A stretch of DNA of 64,000 nt from Singulisphaera sp. GP187 (GCF_900129635.1 NZ_FSRB01000001.1:4503501-4567500), one strand, 5' to 3'; shown: positions 1-8,919, counted from the stretch's first letter. A program made the numbers and translations. The notes: generated by a model not told the origin, from the sequence alone.

Positions 1-360
1 TTCCGCCGTTGCCTTCTCGGCCCCTGCGGCCCTCAGCATCGGCATATGGTCCTTTGCCCAGCCCGAGAGGGTCAGCAGCAGGCCACCGAGCTCCACGCCG
101 GCGGGGGTGAGGCTGTACTCCACCTTCGGCGGCACTTGCGGGTAGATCTCCCGCCGCACCAGCCCGTCCGTTTCCAATTGGCGGAGCTGTTGGGTGAGCA
201 TCTTCTGCGTCACCCCCGGCATGAGCCGCTTCAGCTCGGTGAACCGCTTGGTCCCGTCCCGCAGATGCCAGAGCGACAGCACCTTCCACCTCCCGCCGAT
301 CACGTCGATCAGGTCGGCCAGCGGGCAGTCGCTCTGGGCCCCGGATTTCGGTCGCGGCAT
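1..360 (-). CDS. HxlR-family winged-helix transcriptional regulator (3' end beyond window)
   Basis: Reading from the ATG at 360 towards the window edge gives 120 uninterrupted codons; the stop lies outside the window. The protein begins MPRPKSGAQSDCPLADLIDV and continues with a GGRWKVLSLWHL segment, a TELKRLMPGVTQKMLTQQLR recognition-helix region and a beta wing with SLTPAG. This order is characteristic of the HxlR/MarR-like family, small dimeric regulators that often sense redox stress or electrophiles and commonly regulate a divergent reductase. Here the divergent neighbours are an NAD-binding reductase remnant, a peroxiredoxin remnant and an NmrA-like reductase, which fits. The shared promoter region carries a 10-bp inverted repeat. 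Family assignment is secure; the inducer is unknown. Confidence 0.9.
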   Translation of the reverse strand, partial: MPRPKSGAQSDCPLADLIDVIGGRWKVLSLWHLRDGTKRFTELKRLMPGVTQKMLTQQLRQLETDGLVRREIYPQVPPKVEYSLTPAGVELGGLLLTLSGWAKDHMPMLRAAGAEKATAE

Positions 361-364
361 GGTT

Positions 365-418
365 GGTATCCTTTTGGGTACTATGGCACTTTCGGGTGTC
401 TACTTGCGAAAGGATACC
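365..418. promoter_or_regulatory. inverted repeat in the HxlR/reductase divergent promoter (candidate operator)
   Basis: GGTATCCTTT at 365-374 is matched exactly by AAAGGATACC at 409-418, 34 bases apart. The pair lies between the HxlR start codon at 360 and the reductase remnant starting at 484. Position and symmetry suggest the binding site of the adjacent regulator. No binding site is known to me for this particular protein, so the operator role is inferred. Confidence 0.5.
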
Positions 419-483
419 GTCGATCCCTAGGATTCGGCAATGGCCAATGAGGCCTTCAACAAGCCACCGACAGGAGCAATCTC

Positions 484-900
484 ATGGGCAAGCAGGCACT
501 GATCGTCGGCGCCACGGGGATCGTGGGTACAAGCCTGGCCGAACACCTCCTGACGCGTGGCTGGGAAGTTTCCGGGCTGTCACGGCGGCCGTCCGACGCG
601 ATCAAGGGGCTCGTGCCCATCGCCGCCGACCTCCTCGATCCTTCCGGGCTACGTGCCGCTCTGGAGCGGGTCCGGCCCACGCACCTCTTTTTCGCAACCT
701 GGTCACGTCACCCCACCGAGGCCGAAAACATCCGGGTCAATGGGGCGATCCTGCGCAACCTGCTCGACGTGTTGCGCCCGAAGGAAAGCATCGAGCACTT
801 CGCACTGGTCACGGGGCTCAAGCACTACATCGGCCCGTTCGAGGCTTAAGCAAAAAGCGAGGCACCGCCACGCTGCCCAATCCCAATTTCAGGAGCCAGT
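484..900 (+). pseudogene. truncated NAD(P)-binding epimerase/SDR-type reductase
   Basis: An ATG at 484 opens a Rossmann-fold protein with the glycine motif GATGIVG near residue 9 and a SLSRRP-like cofactor-binding turn. It stops at 849 after only 121 residues, just after KHYIGPFEA. From memory, family members of about 350 residues continue past this point with a sequence like GxLPxTPFREEQ. A second frame at about 856-902 encodes GTATLPNPNFRSQ, which resembles that continuation. The gene therefore appears broken by a stop/frameshift and then lacks its remaining two-thirds, because the peroxiredoxin sequence begins at 902. The intact ancestor would be an NAD(P)H-dependent reductase. A short functional protein is less likely. 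Confidence 0.65.
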
Positions 901-901
901 G

Positions 902-1665
902 ATGACGCAGACAATCCGCAGTTACAAGGACGACCCGGCGTTGGTCGCCATGGTCGAAGAGGGGCTCGATCGGCCATTCCAGTGGGATCCCGGAACGACG
1001 ACGCTCGCCCAGGCGCTCGAGGAATCCCGTCAGTTCTGGCAGGCCCCGGGCGGGGCGATGCCCCCCGGGGTTCGTGGACGCCCTCAACCGCTCGCTCACC
1101 GAGCTGGTGCAGGCCGGTGTGGAGAAGGACTCTCTGCAGGTCGGGCAGCGGTTCCCGACCTTCTCCCTGCCGAACCAGAACGGGCAAATGGTCCAGTCGG
1201 ACGATCGGCTCGGACCGCTGGTCGTGACGTTCTACCGTAGCGGCTGGTGCCCGTACTGCAACCTCGCCCTGCGAGGAATGCAGCGGGTGCTGCCGGAACT
1301 CGAGCGGTTAGGCGGCAGGCTCGTGGCCATCACCCCGGAGCAGCCGGACGACGCTCGATCCACCGCGGAGAAGGACGAGCTCACGTTCGACGTCCTGACT
1401 GAACGAGGGTTTACGCTACGCCAAGCAACTCGGCATCGTCTGGAAGATTCCCGGCTATGCCCTGGAGTGGCACAACAAGTATTTCGGCCTCGATTTCGAG
1501 CAGCACAACGGCGCCGGCAACAGGGATGAGCTTCCCGTCCCGGCGACCTTTGTGGTGGACCGGACGGGGGTGGTCACGTGGCGGTTTCTCGAAGCCGCCT
1601 ACTGGAAGCGGGCCGAGCCGAGGGACGTGGTGGCGGCCGCACAGCGTTCGATCGGCAAAAGTTGA
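902..1665 (+). pseudogene. peroxiredoxin-like AhpC/TSA protein with two frameshifts
   Basis: Three consecutive reading frames together encode one thioredoxin-fold peroxiredoxin-like protein. Frame one runs from ATG 902 (MTQTIRSYKDDPALV) to about 1065. Frame two continues from about 1068 with FVDALNRSLTEL and carries the active-site segment FYRSGWCPYCN. Frame three continues from about 1415 with YAKQLGIVWKIPGYALEWHN and ends at the TGA at 1663-1665 after RSIGKS. The first shift lies in a CCCCCCGGGG homopolymer, the second near 1408-1414. The family reduces peroxides with a peroxidatic cysteine in this WCP context. Either the gene is decaying or the assembly has two indel errors; the neighbouring reductase is also broken, which favours decay. 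Confidence 0.7.
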
Positions 1666-1703
1666 CGCGGCCGTCCGTTGCTAAGCACGTGGACCTGGTC
1701 TTT

Positions 1704-1872
1704 TATTATTGAATCATATGCAAGCCCTGGGTGCCACGGGTTGTATTTAGCCCGTGAGCCAAAAACCCAGGCTTTCCGTTCACAGGTTGAGTCCAACCCG
1801 TGGCACCCAACGGCGATTGCATCACCGCGGTCACCGATCAGAAAATCAAAGAAAACCGAGACCAACGGCTGA
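1704..1872 (+). repeat. dispersed palindromic repeat, family A, copy 1
   Basis: A 15-bp perfect inverted repeat (GGGTGCCACGGGTTG at 1729-1743, its complement at 1794-1808) sits inside a block of about 170 bp. The outer parts, including a TCAGAAAATCAAAGAAAACC segment, are shared with the reverse-complemented copy at 46151-46317. The block lies between a decayed peroxiredoxin gene and the NmrA-like gene. Both copies are intergenic and encode no protein, so a non-autonomous mobile or REP-like element is likely. Confidence 0.75.
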
Positions 1873-1965
1873 GCAGGCCCTGGACGACGCCGTGACAGGG
1901 GCTCCAAGAGGACCGGGGCCGTCTGGCGAACGGCTTCTCTCATCGCATACTCATAGGCAATAATC

Positions 1966-2904
1966 ATGCAAAAAAACACTTCCATCCTTGTCCTGGGGGC
2001 CGGCGAACTCGGCATGGCAGTCCTTCGCGGTCTTGCCAGGCGCGCGGCCCAATTCCCGGGCACGACACTCACCGTGCTCCTCCGCCCTTCAACGATCACG
2101 TCCCAAAACCCCGCCAAACAACGGGACATCGCCGAACTCCGTTCCCTGGGCGTCGAACTCCTCCCCGGCAACCTCGTCACCGACTCCGCGGCCGACCTCT
2201 CCACACGCTTCAGGGGCTTCCACACGGTGATCGGCTGCACCGGCTTCGTGGCCGGACGTAGCATTCAACTCAAGCTCGCTCGCGCGGCCCTTGATGCCGG
2301 CGTGATCCGTTACATCCCCTGGCAATTCGGGGTCGATTACGACGTGATCGGCCGCGGCAGCGCGCAGGATCTGTTCGACGAGCAACTGGAAGTGCGCGAC
2401 CTCCTGCGGTCGCAGGACCGCATGGAATGGGTCATCGTCTCGACGGGCATGTTCACCAGTTTCCTCTTCGAGCCGTCGTTCGGCGTGGTCGACCTCGAGC
2501 AGAATACCGTGCATGCGTTGGGGAACTGGGACACCGCCGTCACGGTCACAACGCCCGAGGACATCGGCGTTTTGACGGCGGAGATCGTCTTCGCCGAACC
2601 GCGGATCGTCAATCGCGTCGTGTACACGGCCGGAGATACGGTCACCTACGCACGATTGGCGGACGTCGTCGACTCCGTCCTGGGTTGGAAGGTGCGGCGG
2701 GAGGAATGGAGTGTGCTCGCGTTGAAGGACGAGTTGGCGAAAGACCCCAGCAATCCCATCAAGAAATACAGGGTCGTGTTCGCGGAGGGCCGAGGGGTCT
2801 CGTGGGAGATTGGCAAGACCTTCAATGCCCAGCGGGGGATCCAGGTTTCGGATCTCGAGCGCTGGGCACAGGAGAATCTGAAATCACCGCGCCAGCCAGG
2901 GTGA
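1966..2904 (+). CDS. NmrA-like NAD(P)-binding reductase (isoflavone reductase-like)
   Basis: The 312-residue protein opens with a Rossmann dinucleotide motif, GAGELG, at residues 11-16, followed by VLLRPSTI, a turn expected to contact the NADPH phosphate. Further on are GCTGF after beta-4, the segment IPWQFGVDYD, and a C-terminal half (VVYTAGDTVTY, LADVV) like NmrA and phenylcoumaran benzylic ether/isoflavone reductase-type proteins. Such proteins are cytoplasmic NADPH-dependent reductases or redox sensors. Unlike the two genes upstream it is intact. It lies 300 bases after the peroxiredoxin remnant with a repeat in between, so it probably has its own promoter. The substrate cannot be told. 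Confidence 0.85.
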   Translation: MQKNTSILVLGAGELGMAVLRGLARRAAQFPGTTLTVLLRPSTITSQNPAKQRDIAELRSLGVELLPGNLVTDSAADLSTRFRGFHTVIGCTGFVAGRSIQLKLARAALDAGVIRYIPWQFGVDYDVIGRGSAQDLFDEQLEVRDLLRSQDRMEWVIVSTGMFTSFLFEPSFGVVDLEQNTVHALGNWDTAVTVTTPEDIGVLTAEIVFAEPRIVNRVVYTAGDTVTYARLADVVDSVLGWKVRREEWSVLALKDELAKDPSNPIKKYRVVFAEGRGVSWEIGKTFNAQRGIQVSDLERWAQENLKSPRQPG

Positions 2905-2908
2905 CCGG

Positions 2909-3370
2909 TCAGTCGAGCTTGAGATCGAGAACTTCGGGGTCATTCTTGATATCGACCTCGAGCTTCGTCTCACTCTCTGATCCGTATTTCGAGCGGAGGT
3001 TCTGTAATTCCGCGGCGGTTAACCCCGACGCCGCGGCGATGGCTTTGCGAGACTGTTTGCTCGTGCCGCCGTCGATGGTGGTCGCAGGGGGAGTGAAATA
3101 GACCTTGTGGTGGCCGATTTTCGCACCTTTGTAATCGGAATCGTAGACCATTTCAAATTTGCCGTCGGCATCGGTCTTCCCCCAACTGGGGCGGCCCTCG
3201 GTGGGCATAAAATTGACCATCATGTTTGGCACCGGCTTGCCGTTATAGGCGACCGTGCCGGTCACCCTCGCCATCTCGGGGTAATCGCCATTGCCGCAAC
3301 CGGCGAGCGTGAAGATAACGGACTGCGTCGCAATCGCCGCGACTCGAAAGACACGAGAAGAGGAGCGCAT
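2909..3370 (-). CDS. transthyretin/carboxypeptidase regulatory-like lipoprotein
   Basis: The ATG at 3370 gives a 153-residue protein with a lipoprotein signal ending in FTLAGCGNG, so Cys at the start of the mature protein is expected to be lipidated. The mature part reads VTGTVAYNGKPVPNMMVNFMP, then GKTDADGKFEM, the beta-sandwich pattern of carboxypeptidase-regulatory or transthyretin-like domains common in planctomycete lipoproteins. It is in line with the DUF1559 gene upstream (147 bases before it, same strand), a pairing repeated at 50-51.8 kb. An upstream in-frame start would add 35 residues before the signal and is rejected. It is predicted to be an envelope protein; the specific role is unknown. 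Confidence 0.85.
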   Translation of the reverse strand: MRSSSRVFRVAAIATQSVIFTLAGCGNGDYPEMARVTGTVAYNGKPVPNMMVNFMPTEGRPSWGKTDADGKFEMVYDSDYKGAKIGHHKVYFTPPATTIDGGTSKQSRKAIAAASGLTAAELQNLRSKYGSESETKLEVDIKNDPEVLDLKLD

Positions 3371-3516
3371 GTTGAGCCTCAGTGGCTTTGCGAAAGAGAG
3401 GGATTCGTCACAACGGCTTGCCCGGGTGGCTTCTCGCCTGCGATGGCGGCAACGACCGGCCCCGAGATGATTCATGTCGCGGGGCCGGTTCCGAAGCGAA
3501 GCCCCGTAAACGGGTG

Positions 3517-4536
3517 TCAGTAGGAGTCGGACGACACGACCTCGCCGAGATTCCTGGAGAACAAGGCGCGATAGATCTGGAAGTTGATGCTGTTCTTGAT
3601 GAACTGAACGTGGCCGTCGGCGAACACGGCGTTCACACCGCCGGGATGGCCGCCGACCGCGCCTCGCGAGTTCGGGAAGTTCGAGTTGGGGGGGAACGGC
3701 GGCGAGCTGCTTCCGAGCTCACCCGCCACAACCATGCCCTGAGACGGGTGGTGAGTCCACATAAACTGGTTTGACCCCGTGTTTCTCGCGATCCAGCTAT
3801 GCTCGGCGTTGCGTGACAATTCCAGAAGCAGGAATGTGTTGCTGCTCCCATCGAGCACGTCTCGCATGTTGAGGCTGAGATTGACCGCCGCCATGCCGTC
3901 GCTGAGAGCCGGGCCGCCATTGTTCAGCCGTTCGGGGCAGCAACCCGAGTAGCCAGTGCCGACGTTAATGCCATAGTCTTTCCACGCGCCTCGGGGCCCC
4001 GGGCTGATCGCGACGGTCTTGATGACGTCCGGGATCGAGGGACAAGCGAACGTATTCGGAGCCATGACGGACACGGTCGAGTTCGCCACATCGCCCTGAG
4101 GACCGCGATTGCCCGTCGAGCCGCCCCATGGACCCGCGGTTTCAGGGATGCTCGCGGCGTAGGCCGGAAGGATGAAGTTAATCGCGTTGAAGACGTTGTT
4201 CCCTTCGACGAAGTTCAGAGTCAATGCCGCCCACGAGTAACTCCCAAACGGGCAGCAGCCCGGGGCATTGGGCTCGGTCCAGGCACTGGCACTCGGGTAG
4301 ACGTTGCTGCCTTGATAGTTGGGCGAGTAGTTCGACATGGGGAATGCGCTGTTGACATCGTGATAGTTGTGAAAAGCGATCCCGAGCTGCTTCAAGTTGT
4401 TCGTGCATTGGGCGCGGCGGGCCGCCTCTCGCGCGGACTGGACGGCGGGCAAGAGCAGTGCAATGAGCACCGCGATGATCGCAATGACAACTAATAACTC
4501 AATCAACGTGAACCCTAATCTTCGACGCGACATCAT
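3517..4536 (-). CDS. DUF1559 family protein with prepilin-type N-terminus
   Basis: The 339-residue protein starts with a basic leader followed by GFTLIELLVVIAIIAVLIAL, the type IV prepilin/pseudopilin methylation motif, then REAARRAQCTNNLKQLGIAFHNYHD, the conserved start of the planctomycete DUF1559 domain. The C-terminus carries GGVNAVFADGHVQFIKNSI and ends SSDSY, also typical. These proteins are thought to be exported pseudopilin-like envelope components; their function is not established. A GGAGG Shine-Dalgarno element lies 4-7 bases before the tandem ATGs at 4536 and 4533, so the second may be the real start. A lipoprotein gene follows in the same orientation. Confidence 0.93.
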   Translation of the reverse strand: MMSRRRLGFTLIELLVVIAIIAVLIALLLPAVQSAREAARRAQCTNNLKQLGIAFHNYHDVNSAFPMSNYSPNYQGSNVYPSASAWTEPNAPGCCPFGSYSWAALTLNFVEGNNVFNAINFILPAYAASIPETAGPWGGSTGNRGPQGDVANSTVSVMAPNTFACPSIPDVIKTVAISPGPRGAWKDYGINVGTGYSGCCPERLNNGGPALSDGMAAVNLSLNMRDVLDGSSNTFLLLELSRNAEHSWIARNTGSNQFMWTHHPSQGMVVAGELGSSSPPFPPNSNFPNSRGAVGGHPGGVNAVFADGHVQFIKNSINFQIYRALFSRNLGEVVSSDSY

Positions 4537-6228
4537 GAGACCTCCGAATCAGGAACAAGTACGACTCTTGGACTCGGTTGACGGTCGACGATGACAACGG
4601 ACGCAAATCAACGGTAATGACCGCGTCACATCCCCAATTTGAACCGGGCGACCGTGGGACGACTCGACGTCACCACACGCTTATGATTTCAAGACGACGT
4701 TTTCAGGTTTCCTGGCGAAACAGACAGCGCGCAACGCCCCTTGGCCCACCGTGCAATGCTGGCGAGCCACACGTTTCCCAATTCGACACTCATCCTCTTC
4801 ATCGAGAGGATTATCGCCCCAACGCAGAAGTAGATTCCGGCTTTGGATCGAGGCCGATGAAAACGAAAAACCTTCCGTTCATGACATGCAAATCGATCGA
4901 AACCAAGCCACTCACCTTGCTTTTGACTCCTCGAACGAGAAGTCGGCGAACGGTTGACTCGACACTTCATCCCCGAACTGGCGCTGCCGAAACCGAGCGT
5001 ATCAGCACGACCCGCACGCTCGTCGAAAGGCAAAAAGCAATCGTCGCTCCGCTATACATAGCACACAATCGAGGGGCTCCCCGATTAAAGCGGTTTCCAT
5101 TTCATAGTCAAGAAAAATATCAACCAAAAACCAAGCGATCCTTAATATGCATCCATGCTTCTCATGTCCTATTTGTCACCACTGCGATGTCGCCTCAAGA
5201 ATGAATTTCTTAAGAATTGCGTAAACTATAATCGAACGAATTTTTTAAGGATAGCTGTAAGCTGATGAGAAGTCATCTCGCAAGAGCTGAGTGACGACGA
5301 CGGGAATGGAGGGCGAGAAAAGAACAATCCAGGCCGTCATGGCCATCGAAAGTCGACATAATAATACTGAGATGATGATAGATAATTAATAAACCGCAGA
5401 GGTGTCGAGAACACGGCGGATCGTCATCCCTGGGAACACGAACCGGTCGCTACGTGGCTGCCACACAGCCACAAATCAGCACACACCATTTCAACAAATT
5501 ATTTGTTTACCAATCCCACCAGAGCTTTGCCGCACGATCAACGGCTGTTCCCGTCCTACTCCCGCGTAATTCCCGCCCGACTTCGCGCCGGGATTTCGGA
5601 AGAAAGTCCACCGAAGTTTGGCCAAGTAAAACGTTTTAATCTGCCACAGCGTCTTGGAGGGGTCGAAATGGGGAGAGGTCAGTCCTGACGCGTTCGGTGT
5701 TACCGGAGTGAGCGAAGGCTTCGTAAGACGCTTGTCAACTTTGCGTCACGAGTTCTTGCCAAGTCCCTCGGCACTTTCGGTTTCGCCGCTCGATCTTGTC
5801 ATCCACGTTAATCACTCAGGCCAGCATGGTTCCCGAGGCACGCACCGAGTTGGTTCCGGCCGTGCAATCCCGGAGCGACACCGAGTTGAACGTCCGCCGG
5901 GTTGCCTGTCAGGTTCCCGTGCTGACCGCCTCGGCGCCGAGACGGCAGCGAATCGAGAACTCGGCTCCTCTGCTGGCGGCGCAGGCCCCGTTCTCTTCTA
6001 CCGATGGTCATCACGACGCGGACCTCACGCCAAGTGGTTCGCCATTGCCGTGTACGACTGGTGAAGTCCCGGTGCCGAATCACCCCGGCCCACGCGCCCT
6101 TGAGCCAGCGGTTCTCTCTCAGAGCAAAGCGCGGGGCCACTTGCTTGATGTTCCCGCTCTTGGCCCCTGTCGCGTGATGAGCCAGCGCAGTCCATTCCTC
6201 GTTCTGATTCGTAAGAGCGAGGCTGATG
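4537..6228. other. long gene-poor region upstream of DUF1559
   Basis: About 1.7 kb lies between the start of DUF1559 (4536) and the stop of the hydrolase (6229), both on the minus strand. The part at about 4,900-5,700 is clearly richer in A and T than the surroundings, and no frame shows family motifs or sustained coding bias. Open frames on either strand in 5.6-6.2 kb encode low-complexity, arginine-rich sequence that I do not recognise. The region must hold the promoter of the DUF1559 unit; beyond that I see nothing I can name. Confidence 0.5.
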
Positions 6229-7341
6229 CTACTTCTGAACCGTCTCCGAGGACGTGAGAGTGTCCTTCGCCCCGAGCTTGATGAGTCGGAGGCCGTTGAT
6301 GAGAAAGACGCGGGGGATGACCGTAAGGTCGTCGCCGACGATCGGGCGTTCGACGACGCGTCCGTCACTCCAGTAGCCCAGGTGGCGGAACAGTTCGCCG
6401 CCGTTGGTGGCTTCGTCGAGGGTCTTGCCGGAGAAGCCGGCAGAAAGGGTGATATCGGCGAGACGCCAGAAGCCGGCGTAGTCAAAGACATTGAGCTGAG
6501 CCCGGTTCATCTGCAGGTCGCTCAGGACCCCGTCACCCGTGTCGAAACCAGGGAGGGCGGCGGTTGGCGCCAGGTGGTCGGCGATCAGTTTCGGAGAGCC
6601 GTGCAGGTCGCTCAGGTAAAGGACGTACTTCTTGCGGTCGTTGGGAACCGAGGTCGCCCCGGCGAAGATTTGCCGGGCCCGGGCGTCTCCCACAATGAGG
6701 TCGTCCTCCGCGGCCGTGACGACCAGGAGAGTCGTCGACGGGATCTGGGCGAGGCTGGGGCCGCGGATCGTCTGCACCTGGCCCGGCATCATGGCGACAA
6801 CAGCGCGGGGCACCGGGAGGCCACGCTCCCGAGCCACCGCCGCGATCTGTGCCGAGAGGTTGCCGCCGGCCGAGTGACCAATCAGGGCGAACCGCGACCG
6901 ATCGGGTCGAATGTGCTTGGGCGAAGTCTCGAGCACGTCGAACGCATCATGAATCGCGGTCAGCGCGTTCATCAGGAAGTCGGCGGGCAAGGTGGCCAAG
7001 TCGGCCTGGTAGCGGGGATAGATAACGATATGGCCGCTGCGCACGAGGTGGTCGATCCAGGCGCCATAGGCCCCTGGGTTCACGGCGAGCCAGCCATGAT
7101 TGAAGACCACGACGGGTGCGGACTCGGGTTTGGGTTCGGCCGGCTCAAAGAGCCAGTAGGACGTGGCTCCCCCGCCGAACTCCTGTCGACTCACGGCTTT
7201 GTGAGGATACCGTTCGTTCGTGGCTTGGCCGCGGGATCGCGCTTCGCCACCGAACGCGATGGTTGCGGAGGCGGCCAAGACGATCCCGAAGCCGAGGATG
7301 CCGATCCGTGGCAAGCGTGGCATGGCAGGCGGGCTCTCCAT
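6229..7341 (-). CDS. secreted alpha/beta hydrolase (chlorophyllase/PAF-acetylhydrolase-like)
   Basis: From ATG 7341 the product is 370 residues with an N-terminal signal (GILGFGIVLAASATIAFGGEA). The alpha/beta-hydrolase fold is shown by VVVFNHGW (oxyanion region, around residue 80) and the nucleophile elbow GHSAGG with Ser near residue 157; acid and histidine candidates lie in AAEDD and DLHGS. This arrangement resembles chlorophyllase-like and platelet-activating-factor acetylhydrolase-like esterases that act on exported lipids or esters. An ATG at 7323, preceded by GGAGAG, is an alternative start and retains the signal. It lies 86 bases downstream of the YiiX-like gene on the same strand. 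Confidence 0.82.
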   Translation of the reverse strand: MESPPAMPRLPRIGILGFGIVLAASATIAFGGEARSRGQATNERYPHKAVSRQEFGGGATSYWLFEPAEPKPESAPVVVFNHGWLAVNPGAYGAWIDHLVRSGHIVIYPRYQADLATLPADFLMNALTAIHDAFDVLETSPKHIRPDRSRFALIGHSAGGNLSAQIAAVARERGLPVPRAVVAMMPGQVQTIRGPSLAQIPSTTLLVVTAAEDDLIVGDARARQIFAGATSVPNDRKKYVLYLSDLHGSPKLIADHLAPTAALPGFDTGDGVLSDLQMNRAQLNVFDYAGFWRLADITLSAGFSGKTLDEATNGGELFRHLGYWSDGRVVERPIVGDDLTVIPRVFLINGLRLIKLGAKDTLTSSETVQK

Positions 7342-7426
7342 GACCAAAAAGGCGGGATCCCGGCCAATCCATTGGGCCGGGAAGGCGCCAGTCTGACCAA
7401 GTCCCGCCGAAAGTCAAGACCAAGCT

Positions 7427-8320
7427 TCAGGACGAAGCCGACCGGTCGCGGGCGGCAGTTTTCGCCCCTGTCTCCGCCGGTTTCCGCTGGGGCTGGGGCT
7501 GGGGCTGGGGCTGGGGCTGGGGCTGGGACCGCGGCTGGCCCACAGTCGAGGACCGGGGACTGGCCGGGTAGATCGTCACCAGGCTGGGAGACGACCAGAT
7601 CCCGTGCCGCTCGTTGCCGGGGAAGAAGACGGGCTGGTCAAGCGTCAGCTTCGAAAATTGAAGGAACATGAAGACGCAGATCGGATACTTCGTCACGTTC
7701 TCCATATCACCCAGCCGGACGGGCTCGGCCAGGGGCAGGCCGCTAGCCCGATACGCCTTCTCGGTCATCTCCACACAGTAGAGGGCCTTGTCGTCCGGAC
7801 TGAGATCGAAATCAAACGGCACCTGGCGTTCATAAGACTCGCGACAGAAGCGGATCGCCCCGGCCGCGTGCGACTTCAACTGAGGCCGGAGCCGCTTGAC
7901 GCCGAACGGGCCGACGTTGTCGAGGATCCAGACGGAGAACGGCTGGCGACGAACGCCCGCCTTGGTCGTGTCATAGACGACCGGCTGGCCGTCCTCGACC
8001 GCCACGATCCCGGTGTGCGAGTACTCGCTCCCGCTGACGTTGGCGGTGAACCGGCTGAACGGGAATCGGCCGAAGAGCAGCCGAGCATCCGCGCGGCGGA
8101 ACACAATATCGCCATCGCGGAGCACTTGCTTGCCCCACTTGTCCCACTGCAACATCAGCGGGCTCATCGGGATCGGCGCAATCTCTCCATTGGCCCGGGC
8201 TCGAGTCGCCTCGGGGCCCCAGGGGTTCCCCTGCCAGTTCGCGGGAATCAGCCGATCCGTCGGTTCTTTACCGTCGTGGCCGTTGAACAGCACCGTAACG
8301 CACCACACGAAGGTCCACAT
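7427..8320 (-). CDS. YiiX/YebB-like permuted NlpC/P60 cysteine hydrolase with Pro-Gln tail
   Basis: The 297-residue product has the core of the permuted papain-like YiiX/YebB family: LRDGDIVFRR, the histidine in SHTGIVAVEDG (about residue 102), GVKRLRP, and a cysteine in YCVEMTEKAY (about residue 182). In this family the His and Cys form the catalytic dyad, with likely amide or thioester substrates in the envelope. The C-terminus has an alternating Pro-Gln run encoded by a hexanucleotide repeat at about 7489-7536 and then a basic Ala/Arg-rich end. A hydrophobic N-terminal stretch suggests export or anchoring. The hydrolase gene follows on the same strand. Confidence 0.8.
   Translation of the reverse strand: MWTFVWCVTVLFNGHDGKEPTDRLIPANWQGNPWGPEATRARANGEIAPIPMSPLMLQWDKWGKQVLRDGDIVFRRADARLLFGRFPFSRFTANVSGSEYSHTGIVAVEDGQPVVYDTTKAGVRRQPFSVWILDNVGPFGVKRLRPQLKSHAAGAIRFCRESYERQVPFDFDLSPDDKALYCVEMTEKAYRASGLPLAEPVRLGDMENVTKYPICVFMFLQFSKLTLDQPVFFPGNERHGIWSSPSLVTIYPASPRSSTVGQPRSQPQPQPQPQPQPQRKPAETGAKTAARDRSASS
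7489..7536. repeat. GGGGCT hexanucleotide tandem repeat inside the YiiX-like gene
   Basis: About eight copies of a six-base unit encode the Pro-Gln tail of the gene read on the minus strand. Unit length is a multiple of three, so copy-number change would lengthen or shorten the tail without shifting the frame. Confidence 0.85.
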
Positions 8321-8919
8321 GGGAAGAAATCCTCTATGTTGAGCAGCGATGCGAAATCCCGATGGAAGGGGGCATCGGAGGTCATTGGGGAAGCGACGCC
8401 CTGGGCTCGACCATCGGAACCGGGCGCTGAAAATCGGTGGAACGACGGATGCCGGAATTCGTGCAAAGGGATCAGTCCGATGTCCCGGTAAAAAGTAAAG
8501 GGGTTATTATCAACCCCGACTCCCCGTTTCGCAACCCGAAACACCTGTACGGTTTCACACTGCAAGTGGTTCGTGCCGCGCCCGTCAGCCAAAGGCTCGA
8601 CCGACTTCCCCCATGTAAGAATATCATCCTCGGACGGCTCACTTCGTTACGAATTCCCGATCGCGGAAATTGGCCCGACGGCCCCACTCTTCCTCTCTAG
8701 GTGTTCATCCGCAATCAGGGAAACGGGATGTAGCGATTTTTCGTTTTTTCTGGATTTGCCTTCAGTTTGCCGGTCAGGCGACCGAATCCTTTATCGGTAG
8801 GAAGATGCGTGGGACGTTTTTAAGGCGGATTCGAGGCGACGGAGCCGGGACTGGGCTGACAAAGGATCGTCAACCCAAGGTCAGGTTCGATCGCACCTCA
8901 AGGGACGTGGTTTTTCCGC
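8321..8919. other. divergent intergenic region
   Basis: These 599 bases separate the minus-strand YiiX-like gene from the plus-strand 1262-residue protein and must contain both promoters. Short open frames inside show no recognisable motif. I see no repeat, hairpin or RNA structure I can support. Confidence 0.4.

Noticed and set aside
4578..5204. 208-codon plus-strand frame upstream of DUF1559
   Set aside because: Basic, low-complexity translation with no ribosome site and no motifs; AT-rich DNA here gives no coding signature.
5808..6491. Minus-strand frames at 5.8-6.2 kb as a transposase remnant
   Set aside because: I looked for DDE or C-terminal IS4/ISAs1 patterns and found none convincing; the frame also overlaps the hydrolase 3' end.
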